Part shown: positions 24,823 to 32,966 of the stretch, piece by piece | Numbering within the stretch: position 1 is the first letter of the stretch | Layout: each line of letters begins with the position of its first letter | Origin: an uncultured Clostridia bacterium | GTDB taxonomy: Bacteria; Bacillota; Clostridia; Oscillospirales; CAG-272 | Reading direction: 5' to 3' | NCBI GenBank assembly: GCA_944392615.1 | Contig: CALXXF010000018.1 | Span: 1 to 48,412 of the forward strand | DNA length: 48,412 nt | Made by a program: the position numbers and the translations under genes | The notes under the pieces: model-generated | Database searches by the model: none | What the model saw: only the letters and a program-made list of their open reading frames with translations | Told to the model about the DNA's origin: nothing

Positions 24823-26679
24823 CTATTTTATGCGCCTGACGGGCTTTTTTGAAGGGCGGCCCTGTTTATACGCCTTTAGCACATCCAGGACCGAGGACGG
24901 CTTTTCGGTCGTGAAAATATAGTGGCGCCCGAATTTGCCGCATTTTTTAAGATCCGTCTGCTTGTCCGCCATGTATGTTGGAACGCTGTTGAGAAGTATA
25001 TCTCGCCCTGCCTGACGGGTTATTTCGAAGCATGCTCCGGTCCTGTCCTTGAGAATGCCCGTCCCGACAGGCTTTTCGAGTACCATAAGCGGCTGTTTTC
25101 CGTATACAACTACATTTTTTTGCACGTTTATGTCGCGTATCTGAGGCAGGGTGAGCTCTACTGACAGCGTCATGTCGTAAAGGAGCCCGGAATAAACGGC
25201 GGCTGTGTACTTTGAGGTTATATTGAGCCGCCAGTCTCCGTGAGGAACAAGTCCCGACCGCTTTGCGATCCCGATCCCGCCTATATTTGTCACAAGCACG
25301 TGCTTTACACCTGCTGACGCCGCGCGCTTCAGCCTTGCTTCGACGCCGGGCAGCTCGCTTTCCGGTATCACGGGCGGAAGAGCTACTCCTTTTTCTGCAG
25401 ACGCGCCGAATGCCGGTCCTGCCGTTTCCAGCTTATCAAGGGGCACATAGACTATGCGTATACCGTATTCCCCAAGCTCAGGGATTGCGCGGGGATCAAA
25501 GAAAAAAGCAGAATCCTTCGGAGGAAAGCCCACATGCTCCGTTTTGTTTTGAATCTGTCTCAGGGCGTCTTCTGGTATAGTGAATTTTCTCTGCCCCTGA
25601 GTTACCGGAGTCTTTTTGGGGCATCCTGCCGCTCCTTGATCGCTTTTCTGACCGCTCTGCCATTCGTTTTGCGCCTCCTGCCGGCCCTTTTCCTGACAGT
25701 CCACGGAGTTATCCGCAACGTCGGTATGCTCATCCCGCGTATCTCGTGACAAAGAACGCAAATCTGACGCAAACGAGGCGGAATACCGTCTGGTCGCCTC
25801 AATATCCTGCCTGCTGCGGACACCGAGCATGCTTTTATCTGTGCGCGATGTAAAATATCCGTCTGTGAACCCGGAACGGGAAAAAATATCTGCAAGCGCC
25901 TTTATTTCGGAGGGCTCCGCGTTCCTTCTCTCGTCTATAAGCCGTCTGTATACAGCGGTGACCGCCCCTGTATACGACGGACTCTTCATGCGTCCTTCTA
26001 TTTTGAGAGAGGTGACCTTGCTTGCCAGTATCTCCCTCATGTGGCCGGCAAGGCAGAGGTCCTTGAGACTGAGCGGATATCCGGAATTGTAGGTCATGCG
26101 GCAGGGCTGTGCGCATTCGCCTCTGTTCCCGCTCCTGCCTCCGATGAACGAAGAAAGAAGGCACTGCCCCGACTGGCAGACGCACAGCGCTCCGTGTATG
26201 AACATCTCGGTCTCGATCGGGGAATTTTCCGCCAGTGCGAAAAGCTCCTTTTCCGATAATTCCCTTGCCGCCACCATGCGTGAAAAGCCCAGCGATTTTA
26301 AAAAGCGCGCGGCTTCGGAGTTGTGCCCGGAGCACTGGGTTGAGGCGTGCAGCTCAAAATCCGGCAGATATGTGTGGATAAGACCTGCAAGCCCAAGGTC
26401 GGCTACTATGAGGGCATCTGCGCCTGAGCGATACAGAAACTCCGCCTGCCCCAGAGCCTCAGGCATCATCCGGTCGGTTATCAGCGTATTCATCGTCACG
26501 TAACACCGGACGCCTCTTTCATGGCAGAAGCCGATAGCCCACTCAGTCTGCTCGCGTGTGAAATTTTTGGCGTTCATGCGGGCATTGAAAAGCGTCGTGC
26601 CGAAGTAAACGGCGTCGGCTCCAGCATTCACCGCCGCTCTCAGTGACTCCTCCGAGCCTGCACAGGATAATAGTTCCAC
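24823..26679 (-). CDS. U32-family protein (RlhA/TrhP-type), about 618 aa
   Basis: Annotated historically as a U32 peptidase; characterised bacterial relatives RlhA and TrhP/YegQ instead support RNA hydroxylation, so a role in rRNA or tRNA modification is more likely than proteolysis. The N-terminal half is a TIM-barrel-like region starting ELLSCAGS and AGADAVYFG. The cysteine-rich signature runs from FIHGALCVCQSGQCLLSS to GECAQPCR. The C-terminal half (from about residue 410) resembles the DUF3656-like extension. About 60 residues near 325-385 (VDCQEKGRQEAQNEW and neighbours) are hydrophilic and look like an inserted linker. The start is placed at GTG 26679 with aaaggggg about 10 bases upstream; a GTG 24 codons earlier has no such site. 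Confidence 0.88.
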   Translation of the reverse strand: MELLSCAGSEESLRAAVNAGADAVYFGTTLFNARMNAKNFTREQTEWAIGFCHERGVRCYVTMNTLITDRMMPEALGQAEFLYRSGADALIVADLGLAGLIHTYLPDFELHASTQCSGHNSEAARFLKSLGFSRMVAARELSEKELFALAENSPIETEMFIHGALCVCQSGQCLLSSFIGGRSGNRGECAQPCRMTYNSGYPLSLKDLCLAGHMREILASKVTSLKIEGRMKSPSYTGAVTAVYRRLIDERRNAEPSEIKALADIFSRSGFTDGYFTSRTDKSMLGVRSRQDIEATRRYSASFASDLRSLSRDTRDEHTDVADNSVDCQEKGRQEAQNEWQSGQKSDQGAAGCPKKTPVTQGQRKFTIPEDALRQIQNKTEHVGFPPKDSAFFFDPRAIPELGEYGIRIVYVPLDKLETAGPAFGASAEKGVALPPVIPESELPGVEARLKRAASAGVKHVLVTNIGGIGIAKRSGLVPHGDWRLNITSKYTAAVYSGLLYDMTLSVELTLPQIRDINVQKNVVVYGKQPLMVLEKPVGTGILKDRTGACFEITRQAGRDILLNSVPTYMADKQTDLKKCGKFGRHYIFTTEKPSSVLDVLKAYKQGRPSKKPVRRIK

Positions 26680-26847
26680 CGCGGTTTTGCCCCCTTTCGT
26701 TTTTTTTGCTAATATCAGCGGCTCGTTGTGGTGATAATATCGACAGAGCACCCGCTTCTATCGGGTGTGAATTATTTGTAAAGTTCGTCATCATGACCGG
26801 GATTTTAACTGAAAATCCTGCGGTCGCTCTTATGAGGGTATCATACC

Positions 26848-27810
26848 ATGTCATACGGAATAATGCTTTATTTATGGCAGACGCTTTTTCCGTTTTTTGC
26901 CGTACTTTTTTTCATGCCTTTTTATATAAAGCACGCCATGCGGGCTGGTTTTGCGGATTTTCCGCGAGATTCGCGCCGCATGCACGCGCGGCCTGTAGTC
27001 ACTTCCTCCGGGATACTTTTTCTGTTCTCGCTCATTCCGCTGTTTCTGTGTGCAAAGGACAAAAGTCAGCCTGTTTTATATGCACTGGCGCTGTCTTCAG
27101 CTATGTCGGCTGTCGGCTTTGCCGACGACAGAAGGGCGATGCCCGCCTCGCTGAAGCTGTTTTTTGAAGCTGTATGCGCGTTCGCCGCCGCGTTCATCAT
27201 GGGCTTCTCGGGACCGCTGCAGCTTATTTTTGCTGTGACGCTGGTCGTATTTATCACAAACGCTGTAAATCTGACAGACGGCATTGACGGTCTTTGCTCT
27301 GCCGAAAGCTGTGTGTGTCTGTTCGCGCTGTCCCTTCTCGGACTGCCCGTACTTCCGCTTTTAGGCGGACTTGCCGCGTTCGCTTTCTTCAACAGACCTC
27401 CGGCAAGGGTGTTTATGGGGGACTGCGGCTCGCTTTTTGTCGGCTTTTTCATATCTGTATGCTTTCTCGGGGCCGTAAAAGACAGGGGCGCCGCCTGTAT
27501 CCCTTTTGTGCTTATGACGCTTGCGTATCCGGTAACAGATACGGTCTTTGCTTTTTCAAGAAGGCTGCTTTCGGGCCAAAGCCCGTTTGCGGCTGACAAA
27601 AAGCACCTGCATCACAGGCTTGTGAATTCCGGGCTTTCGGTGGGTGCAAGCGTCAATATTATTTTCCTCTTCAGCATTCTTTTTTCCGCGTGCGGAATAA
27701 TGTTCCTGTCTGCTTCGACAGCGCTCGGAGTGCTGCTCCTTCTCTCTTGTCTTCTTTTTGCCGTGCTCGCCGCGCTCGCGGTAATGAAGCATGCGGCAAG
27801 GACGCAGTAA
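26848..27810 (+). CDS. MraY/WecA-family phospho-sugar transferase, 320 aa
   Basis: Integral membrane enzyme that moves a sugar 1-phosphate from a UDP-sugar to undecaprenyl phosphate. About ten hydrophobic helices are visible. The conserved loops are GFADDRRAMP (first Asp pair), NAVNLTDGIDGL (catalytic Asp region), ARVFMGDCGSLFVGF and the C-terminal DKKHLHHRL histidine loop. The DKKHLHHRL form is more like WecA/TagO than MraY, so it probably starts a teichoic acid, capsule or other wall glycan. A gaggg site lies about 11 bases before the ATG. It is divergent from the U32 gene and convergent with the HD-domain gene, with a 47-base gap. Confidence 0.92.
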   Translation: MSYGIMLYLWQTLFPFFAVLFFMPFYIKHAMRAGFADFPRDSRRMHARPVVTSSGILFLFSLIPLFLCAKDKSQPVLYALALSSAMSAVGFADDRRAMPASLKLFFEAVCAFAAAFIMGFSGPLQLIFAVTLVVFITNAVNLTDGIDGLCSAESCVCLFALSLLGLPVLPLLGGLAAFAFFNRPPARVFMGDCGSLFVGFFISVCFLGAVKDRGAACIPFVLMTLAYPVTDTVFAFSRRLLSGQSPFAADKKHLHHRLVNSGLSVGASVNIIFLFSILFSACGIMFLSASTALGVLLLLSCLLFAVLAALAVMKHAARTQ

Positions 27811-27857
27811 AAGAAGGACTCGTGTTCCGCGGCAGATGAGCCGTCAGGCTCAGGGCT

Positions 27858-28448
27858 TCAGCCCTCCTGCATTTCGTCAAGCGTGAGAAGAAATGTCGGA
27901 AGAAATTGGTCGACAAAATATTCCGCTTCTTTACAGCCGAGAGACAAAAGAGCGTTTTTGGTCGAGCGGGCTGCCGCCAAAAATTCGCTGTTTCCGCCAT
28001 TCTCCTCTTCAAGGCATTTTATAAGGGCTGACAGCTTGTCGGCGGCTTTTACCAGCTTTTCAAGTTTTTTGTCGTCCTGCCCGGAAAAATCCAGTATGTT
28101 TTCATAATCCTGTGCCAGCTCATCGGGAAGATGGCGGAGAAGGGCGCAGAGCGCGCTCTTTTCTATTTCACGGTAGTTTTCACGCATTTCGGGCGAGAAG
28201 TATTTTATTGGCGTTGGCAGGTCTCCGGTGTATACCTCGGTCGTGTCGTGGAAGAGAGCAAGTACTGCAACCCTTTCCGCATCGTAATTCTCCCCGAAAA
28301 AGCGGTTTCCGATAAGAGCAAGCGCATGTGCCAGAACGGCTGTCTGTGCCGAGTGCTCCGCAAGGGATTCTTCGCGCAGATTGCGCATGAGACCCCACCG
28401 CCTTATATGCTTCTGTCTGAAAATAAGCGCATAAAAACTGTTGTTCAT
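27858..28448 (-). CDS. HD-domain 5'-deoxyribonucleotidase, YfbR-like, 196 aa
   Basis: Predicted metal-dependent phosphohydrolase that converts deoxyribonucleoside 5'-monophosphates to nucleosides. YfbR features are clear: RRWGLMRNLREESLAEHS near residue 16, the HD pair in ALFHDTTEVYTGD (about 66-67), the product-site motif LPTPIKY, and a late Asp in KAADKLSALIKC. Length is typical (about 195). The gene is divergent from thyX, 230 bases away. With dut and thyX nearby, it may help set the dUMP/dTMP pool. Confidence 0.92.
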   Translation of the reverse strand: MNNSFYALIFRQKHIRRWGLMRNLREESLAEHSAQTAVLAHALALIGNRFFGENYDAERVAVLALFHDTTEVYTGDLPTPIKYFSPEMRENYREIEKSALCALLRHLPDELAQDYENILDFSGQDDKKLEKLVKAADKLSALIKCLEEENGGNSEFLAAARSTKNALLSLGCKEAEYFVDQFLPTFLLTLDEMQEG

Positions 28449-28594
28449 ACCATATTACCCGTAATAAATCAGTTTCGGGCGGCTTGCCCGACTCCGGCGG
28501 ACGGCGTCTTTGAAAAACTCCGTCTTCTGGCACTGATATAGTTTATCATCAAAACCACACGGAGTCAATAAGCAAAGCAAAGAAAAGAAAAAGA

Positions 28595-28623
28595 TTGACA
28601 ACCTGCCGCTCGTGTTGTAAAAT
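28595..28623 (+). promoter_or_regulatory. Sigma-A promoter for thyX
   Basis: TTGACA (28595-28600), a 17-base spacer, TAAAAT (28618-28623), 55 bases before the ATG at 28678. Confidence 0.85.
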
Positions 28624-28677
28624 TGTAAAAAAGCCGGTGTTGTCCGGACTTTTCAGCACCAGTTGGGGGATGAGAGA

Positions 28678-29454
28678 ATGAAGGTCGAACTTATAGCGCA
28701 CACACCTGACCCTGAAAGGGTCGTTGCGGCCGCGGCAAAGCTATGCTACGCCAAAAGTGATATACAGAGCCTTTACGACAGCCTGACGCCCGAAAAGTCG
28801 GCGCAGTTTGTGGAATATCTTGAGAGTCTGGGACACGAAAGCCCGATAGAGCATGTGAGCTTTACCTTCGGAATCGAAGGAGTTTCAAGAGCGCTTCTTG
28901 CGCAGATAACCCGTCACCGCATAGCCTCGTATTCGGTGCAGAGTCAGCGCTATGTAGACAAATCCGGGTTTGATTACATAATTCCTCCGCAGATAGAGGC
29001 TGTTCCGGAGGCAAAGGAGCTATTTATAAAGGAGATGGAGCACGATGCCGAGGTGTATTCGGCACTGCGTGACATTCTCTGCGCCAGGCACACTGAAGAA
29101 AATATCAAAGCGGGCATGAGCGAGAAGGACGCCGCGTTTGCCGCAGGTAAAAAGGCGAACGAGGACGCGCGTTTTGTTCTGCCCAATGCATGCGATACCA
29201 GAATGATAGTTACCATGAACGCAAGATCCCTTCTCAATTTTTTCAGAGCCCGCTGCTGTATGCGCGCTCAGTGGGAAATACGTGAGCTTGCTACTCAGAT
29301 GCTCCGCGTGGTCAAAAAGGTCGCCCCGACGTTGTTTGTGCATGCAGGTCCGTCCTGCGTGCGCTCAGGCTGTTCAGAGGGTTCATACTCCTGCGGAAGA
29401 GCGGCGGAGATGAGAAAATTTTTCAGGGAGTTAGGGAGCGTTTCTGAAAAATAA
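28678..29454 (+). CDS. thyX: FAD-dependent thymidylate synthase (ThyX), 258 aa
   Basis: Makes dTMP from dUMP using methylenetetrahydrofolate, with FAD/NADPH as reductant, so no ThyA-type dihydrofolate is produced. The ThyX motif is RHRIASYSVQSQRY (residues 79-92); the RHRxxS...SxRY frame is intact, though the Asn common at the eighth place is Ser. The upstream helix SPIEHVSFTFG and the C-terminal FRARCCMRAQWEIR and GPSCVRSG blocks are also present. The start is the ATG at 28678 with ggggg about 8 bases upstream; a TTG five codons earlier is not needed. The gene has its own promoter. Confidence 0.97.
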   Translation: MKVELIAHTPDPERVVAAAAKLCYAKSDIQSLYDSLTPEKSAQFVEYLESLGHESPIEHVSFTFGIEGVSRALLAQITRHRIASYSVQSQRYVDKSGFDYIIPPQIEAVPEAKELFIKEMEHDAEVYSALRDILCARHTEENIKAGMSEKDAAFAAGKKANEDARFVLPNACDTRMIVTMNARSLLNFFRARCCMRAQWEIRELATQMLRVVKKVAPTLFVHAGPSCVRSGCSEGSYSCGRAAEMRKFFRELGSVSEK

Positions 29455-29572
29455 AGGCTCACACAGGCTCCCGCATGTCCGGCAGGATGCCTGAAATTCA
29501 GGGGGGGGATGTCCTCTGACTCTGCAGGCGGCTGGGACACGTTGAGGTTTGCCGCGACGATGTACGCCGTCT

Positions 29573-29806
29573 TCCGGGCGAGGGTGTCCGCCGGTCGAGG
29601 GCGTCTGCCGGGCGCGGGGCGTCTTCCGGGCGCGGGTGTCCGCCGGGCGAGGGCGTCTGCCGGGCGAGGGTGTCTGCCGGGCGAGGGCGTCTTCCGGGCG
29701 CGGGTGTCTGCCGGGCGAGGGTGTCTGCCGGGCGAGGGCGTCTGCCGGGCGCGGGGCGTCTGCCGGGCGCGGGTGTCTGCCGGGTACGGGTGTCTGCCGG
29801 GTACGC
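29573..29806. repeat. 17-base GC-rich tandem repeat, about 14 units
   Basis: Repeats of gccgggcgagggtgtct with variants (cgcggggcgtc, cttccgggcg) fill 29573-29806. This is the longest array in the window. It sits in the 459-base gap between thyX and the esterase gene, about 100 bases before the esterase start. Several frames are open through it on both strands only because the unit contains no stop codon. Confidence 0.93.
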
Positions 29807-29913
29807 AGATACCGGGATATTTCCAGCTGTCTATAAGTCGAGCATATGGTCCCCCTACTGAGGTTTGTTCCGCAGACCCCGAAAAATAAAAAAGGAGAAA
29901 GACCGTAACAGCC

Positions 29914-31359
29914 ATGGACTCAAAAAGAAAAGTTATATCTGTATTATCTGTTCTCTTTGCTCTTTTGATTACCGCAGCCTTCGCCGCATGCAGTGACTCC
30001 GCTGTCGGCACGTCAGGCACAGAGAACGAGGAGTCGTCAAGTCCGGTAACGACGAAAGAGAAGACCGCGGACTCCACCATCCCCGGACAGGACGACGAAA
30101 ATAAAACCGTAAGCGAGATGATCGATGACATGGAGATTTTGTCAAACGAGGATATAAAGGAGATAAAGGCGCTTGCATACAGGGAGTATATTGAATCTAT
30201 CGACCCTGAGAGAGAAAACGAGCTTGTAAGCGGCAGGGTGACGTACGTCAATGTAAACGGCGTTGAAATGAAGGTTATGACGCGGGTAGTTGGTCTGAAG
30301 CCCGAAAACGGCTATCCGCTGTATATAGTGCTCCACGGGGGAGGTCAGGACCCAACCGGAGAGATGAACGAATCCCAGTGGCGCGGCATGGTGACGAGAT
30401 ATGCGAACAGCGCCAAAAACGCGCCGGGAATATTTGTTGCCTGCCGTGCGGTCGAGGATACATACAACTGCCACTCTGTGGATAAGTCGTACATGTTTTA
30501 TGACAGAATAATCGAAAATGCAATAGCTTTTATGTCCGCAGACCCCGACAAGTGTTATCTTGTGGGCTATTCTGCCGGCGGGGACGGCGTCTATCAGATA
30601 GCACCGAGAATGAGCGACCGTTTTGCTGCGGCATGCATGACTGCCGGACATCCTAACGGCGTCAGCATGGTGAACCTGTTCAATCTGCCGTTTATACTCC
30701 AGGTCGGAGAGCTTGATACAGCATATTCAAGAAACACGGTCACAGCGCAGTATTCACAGATTCTCGACAAACTTGAAGCAGAAAATCCCGGAATGTATAT
30801 TCACAAGACGTTCATACATTCAAACAAGGAGCACGGCGTCGTCGGGGACAACGCCACCTCCCCTCAGACGGTGGTGAGCGATATTTCGGCGTGGCTGGCT
30901 TCTGGGGGCAGGACCGGCGCAGGCGGTCAGGAGCAGGCAAACACTCACGCCGCCGTCCTGATGAACGAGTATACAAGAAATCCGCTTCCGGAAAAGATAA
31001 TATGGGACCTTTCAACACGCACCCCTGTTCTGAGAGGCAATGACTGCTTCTACTGGCTGTCGGTCGATTCCCGTATAAGCAGCGGAACACTTACCATAAG
31101 CATAGACAAGGACGCCAATTCGGTGACGGTCGAATCAAGTACGCTCAGAAAGAGCAGCTCGACCAAGGTCACAGTATACCTTTCTGAGGATATGCTCGAT
31201 TTGTTCTCAGACATTACCTTCGATTTCTGCGGGCAGAAAACCACCGTGACTCCCGAATTTTCAAAGGAGCTTCTCCGTCAGACGACGAAGGAGCGCGGAG
31301 ACGAGAATTATCAGTTCATCGCTTCGTTTACCTTCAACACAAACGGCGAGGTCGTCTGA
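29914..31359 (+). CDS. Lipoprotein alpha/beta-hydrolase (esterase/depolymerase-like), 481 aa
   Basis: Probable surface esterase, similar in layout to feruloyl/acetyl-xylan esterases and PHB-depolymerase-like proteins. The N-terminus has a signal peptide ending AAFAAC, a likely lipobox with Cys26. A Ser/Thr/Glu-rich linker follows to about residue 65. The hydrolase core begins near residue 115. The oxyanion stretch is IVLHGGGQDP, the nucleophile elbow is GYSAGG (Ser at about 218), a candidate acid is in VGELDTAYS, and a candidate His is in SNKEHGVVG. The last 130 residues are beta-rich and may be a binding domain. aaggag lies about 16 bases upstream, longer than usual, but no better start is seen. 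The substrate is unknown; the two rhamnosidases suggest plant glycans. Confidence 0.85.
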   Translation: MDSKRKVISVLSVLFALLITAAFAACSDSAVGTSGTENEESSSPVTTKEKTADSTIPGQDDENKTVSEMIDDMEILSNEDIKEIKALAYREYIESIDPERENELVSGRVTYVNVNGVEMKVMTRVVGLKPENGYPLYIVLHGGGQDPTGEMNESQWRGMVTRYANSAKNAPGIFVACRAVEDTYNCHSVDKSYMFYDRIIENAIAFMSADPDKCYLVGYSAGGDGVYQIAPRMSDRFAAACMTAGHPNGVSMVNLFNLPFILQVGELDTAYSRNTVTAQYSQILDKLEAENPGMYIHKTFIHSNKEHGVVGDNATSPQTVVSDISAWLASGGRTGAGGQEQANTHAAVLMNEYTRNPLPEKIIWDLSTRTPVLRGNDCFYWLSVDSRISSGTLTISIDKDANSVTVESSTLRKSSSTKVTVYLSEDMLDLFSDITFDFCGQKTTVTPEFSKELLRQTTKERGDENYQFIASFTFNTNGEVV

Positions 31360-31525
31360 ATTTAATTTATCGGCATCATATTTTATCCGCATCAGAAATT
31401 GAGTCGGGAGTTTTTTCACATTTTCACAGCCTGCGAAAATGCGGCTGAAATACCCGAAAAGTGCGCCGGCTCCGAGGCTGAAGGCTGTCGGATTGCCGGA
31501 AGTGCCTTTTGATGACAGAAAAATT

Positions 31526-31567
31526 AAAAGATGTGCTCTTTTAAGTGAAAGGAGCACATCTTTTTTT
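31526..31567 (+). terminator. Intrinsic terminator of the esterase gene
   Basis: The stem aaaagatgtgctc / gagcacatctttt (31526-31538 and 31552-31564) runs into seven T residues. Confidence 0.9.
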
Positions 31568-31605
31568 CAGGAAAGATAATTCGGCTACGGGTAGCCCGCC
31601 GGTTA

Positions 31606-31854
31606 AAGCCCTCAAGTGGCACTTACAATTTAGGAGTTGACTATTCAACGAGCAATTCAAATGATCCGTCAATATATGCAGGTACGTTTTTGATTGCTGA
31701 CGTAAACGGCGATGGAAAAGACGATTTTATAGTCAAATGGAAAAATAACGACGATGTTCGATTTCTAACATACCTGGGTACTACATCGTGTTCCTTCTCT
31801 GCTGCTGTCAGAACGACGCCGTTGACAGATGTGCCATATTACAATGGTAATTGA
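31606..31854 (+). pseudogene. C-terminal fragment of an FG-GAP/VCBS-repeat protein
   Basis: One frame, closed by TGA at 31852-31854, reads SGTYNLGVDYSTSN and then LIADVNGDGKDDFIVKW. The DxNGDGxxD loop is the calcium-binding hallmark of FG-GAP/VCBS beta-propeller repeats found in secreted proteins. There is no start codon or ribosome site, and only about 80 codons survive. Base composition is more A+T rich than the flanking genes. It is the 3' end of a larger lost gene, not a functional product. Confidence 0.75.
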
Positions 31855-31956
31855 AAATCAAAATACACTTTTTAGTTTTACAGTCTAACAAGAGCCATAT
31901 AGTTAAGTGTTTATTTACTGGAAATGTAAATCAATTGTAAATAAACGGCAATCATA

Positions 31957-31985
31957 TTGATTTTACATAGCAAAAGTTATATACT
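31957..31985 (+). promoter_or_regulatory. Sigma-A promoter in the AT-rich scar
   Basis: TTGATT (31957-31962), a 17-base spacer, TATACT (31980-31985). It is followed by a ggagg site and a GTG start at 32011. It probably now drives the gene at 32137. Confidence 0.6.
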
Positions 31986-32010
31986 TATAGTGACAAAGGA
32001 TGATGGAGGC

Positions 32011-32110
32011 GTGCTCAGAAATAATCACAACGAAGCATCGCTGCTGTGCTTGTCACGGGTTTATATGCACCGTCACCTGCGGGCGCAGTAAACGCAGCCG
32101 GAATCTATCA
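32011..32110 (+). pseudogene. Broken signal-peptide start of a secreted protein
   Basis: GTG at 32011 is preceded by ggagg and opens a frame of 26 codons that stops at 32089. From about 32041, a second frame reads AAVLVTGLYAPSPAGAVNAAG, which is a plausible signal-peptide core and cleavage region. The two frames join if one base change is assumed near 32040. The rest of the protein is gone and the 187-aa gene follows. The 26-codon reading could still act as a leader peptide. Confidence 0.5.
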
Positions 32111-32136
32111 AATGAATGGACCGGAGGTTACTTTTT

Positions 32137-32700
32137 ATGAAATTGATGGAAAAAAAGAGGCTTATCGCTATAGTCGCCGTCCTTGTTCTGACGGTGGCGT
32201 GCGCGCTTGTGCTCTGCTCTTATATTGCCGCGTCAGACATTCCGTCGGATAACGATGCCGACGGCATCGAACAGCCGTCGGAGAGCTTTATTGAACGGAT
32301 CAAGCAAGACTACCGTGAATACTGCGGCTATGAGGACGACCGTTCAGTAGATATCACGCAATATTACGGTGCATACAACGGCAACTGCGTTCCGCTCGTG
32401 ATTCGTCAGGACGCATCTTTTACGGCGGTTTTCAAACAGGAAATAGCCGGAGTCAGTTTTGTGTTCCCGGAAAGCGCGTCAATTATCATAGTCTGGGCTG
32501 ACGGAAATTTCTATTCGCTTGAGGAAGCATATGAAAGCGGATATCTGACAGTTGAACAGCTTGAGGATATTCTCTACGACTACGGTACCGGCGGATATCT
32601 TGTGGTCGACTCTCCGGAGCAGGAAACGACAGCTCAGGAGCAGGAAACGACAGCTCTGTACGAGGCAGAGGAGTCGCCCGCCTGTGTAACCGAGGAGTGA
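32137..32700 (+). CDS. Hypothetical membrane-anchored extracellular protein, 187 aa
   Basis: I do not recognise the family. A basic start and hydrophobic segment (about residues 8-27, LIAIVAVLVLTVACALVLC) anchor it. It could be an uncleaved anchor or a poorly matched lipoprotein signal. The outer part is acidic. It holds a helix-turn motif YSLEEAYESGYLTVEQLEDI that resembles a motif I associate with small Clostridia proteins, and ends with a duplicated QETTA stretch. The start is the ATG at 32137 with ggagg 9 bases upstream; an ATG seven codons earlier overlaps that site. It lies just after the broken secreted-protein start and probably uses the same promoter. A very strong terminator follows. 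Confidence 0.7.
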   Translation: MKLMEKKRLIAIVAVLVLTVACALVLCSYIAASDIPSDNDADGIEQPSESFIERIKQDYREYCGYEDDRSVDITQYYGAYNGNCVPLVIRQDASFTAVFKQEIAGVSFVFPESASIIIVWADGNFYSLEEAYESGYLTVEQLEDILYDYGTGGYLVVDSPEQETTAQEQETTALYEAEESPACVTEE

Positions 32701-32796
32701 TTCTGACGCAAATTCCCTTTTGAGAGAAGGCTTGCGACGGCTCGCCGCCCACGAAGGCGACCGGCCCTGTATGCCTTAAATTACGATAAAGAGCAG

Positions 32797-32838
32797 ATAC
32801 CGCCCCGCCCGGCAAACGCCCGGCGGGACGGTATTTTT
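32797..32838 (+). terminator. Strong terminator after the 187-aa gene
   Basis: A 16-base arm ataccgccccgcccgg (32797-32812) pairs, with two mismatches, with 32819-32834, followed by a T-run to 32838. Confidence 0.9.
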
Positions 32839-32883
32839 GTATTCGGCCGCAAAGTGCAGGCGTGAGTGCGGCGAAAGTGCGGT

Positions 32884-32939
32884 TAAAAAGCAAGGCGGGT
32901 GGGAGCTATTGTCCTTTCGGACAAAGAGCGTCCCGCCCG
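32884..32939 (-). terminator. Terminator of pnp
   Basis: On the minus strand, a long stem from ggcggga... closes on a gaaa tetraloop flanked by tttgtcc/ggacaat and is followed by ttgcttttt. Confidence 0.85.
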
Positions 32940-32966
32940 CGTGATTTTATTTGGAGGTATTCGGTT

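Noticed and set aside
29509..29889. Arg/Gly-rich plus-strand frames in the 17-base array
   Set aside because: Pure translation of the repeat; no ribosome site and several frames are equally open.
29295..30251. 318-codon minus-strand frame across the GC-rich array and the start of the esterase gene
   Set aside because: It is open only because the 17-base unit lacks stops; it overlaps the well-supported esterase and thyX genes and has no family features.
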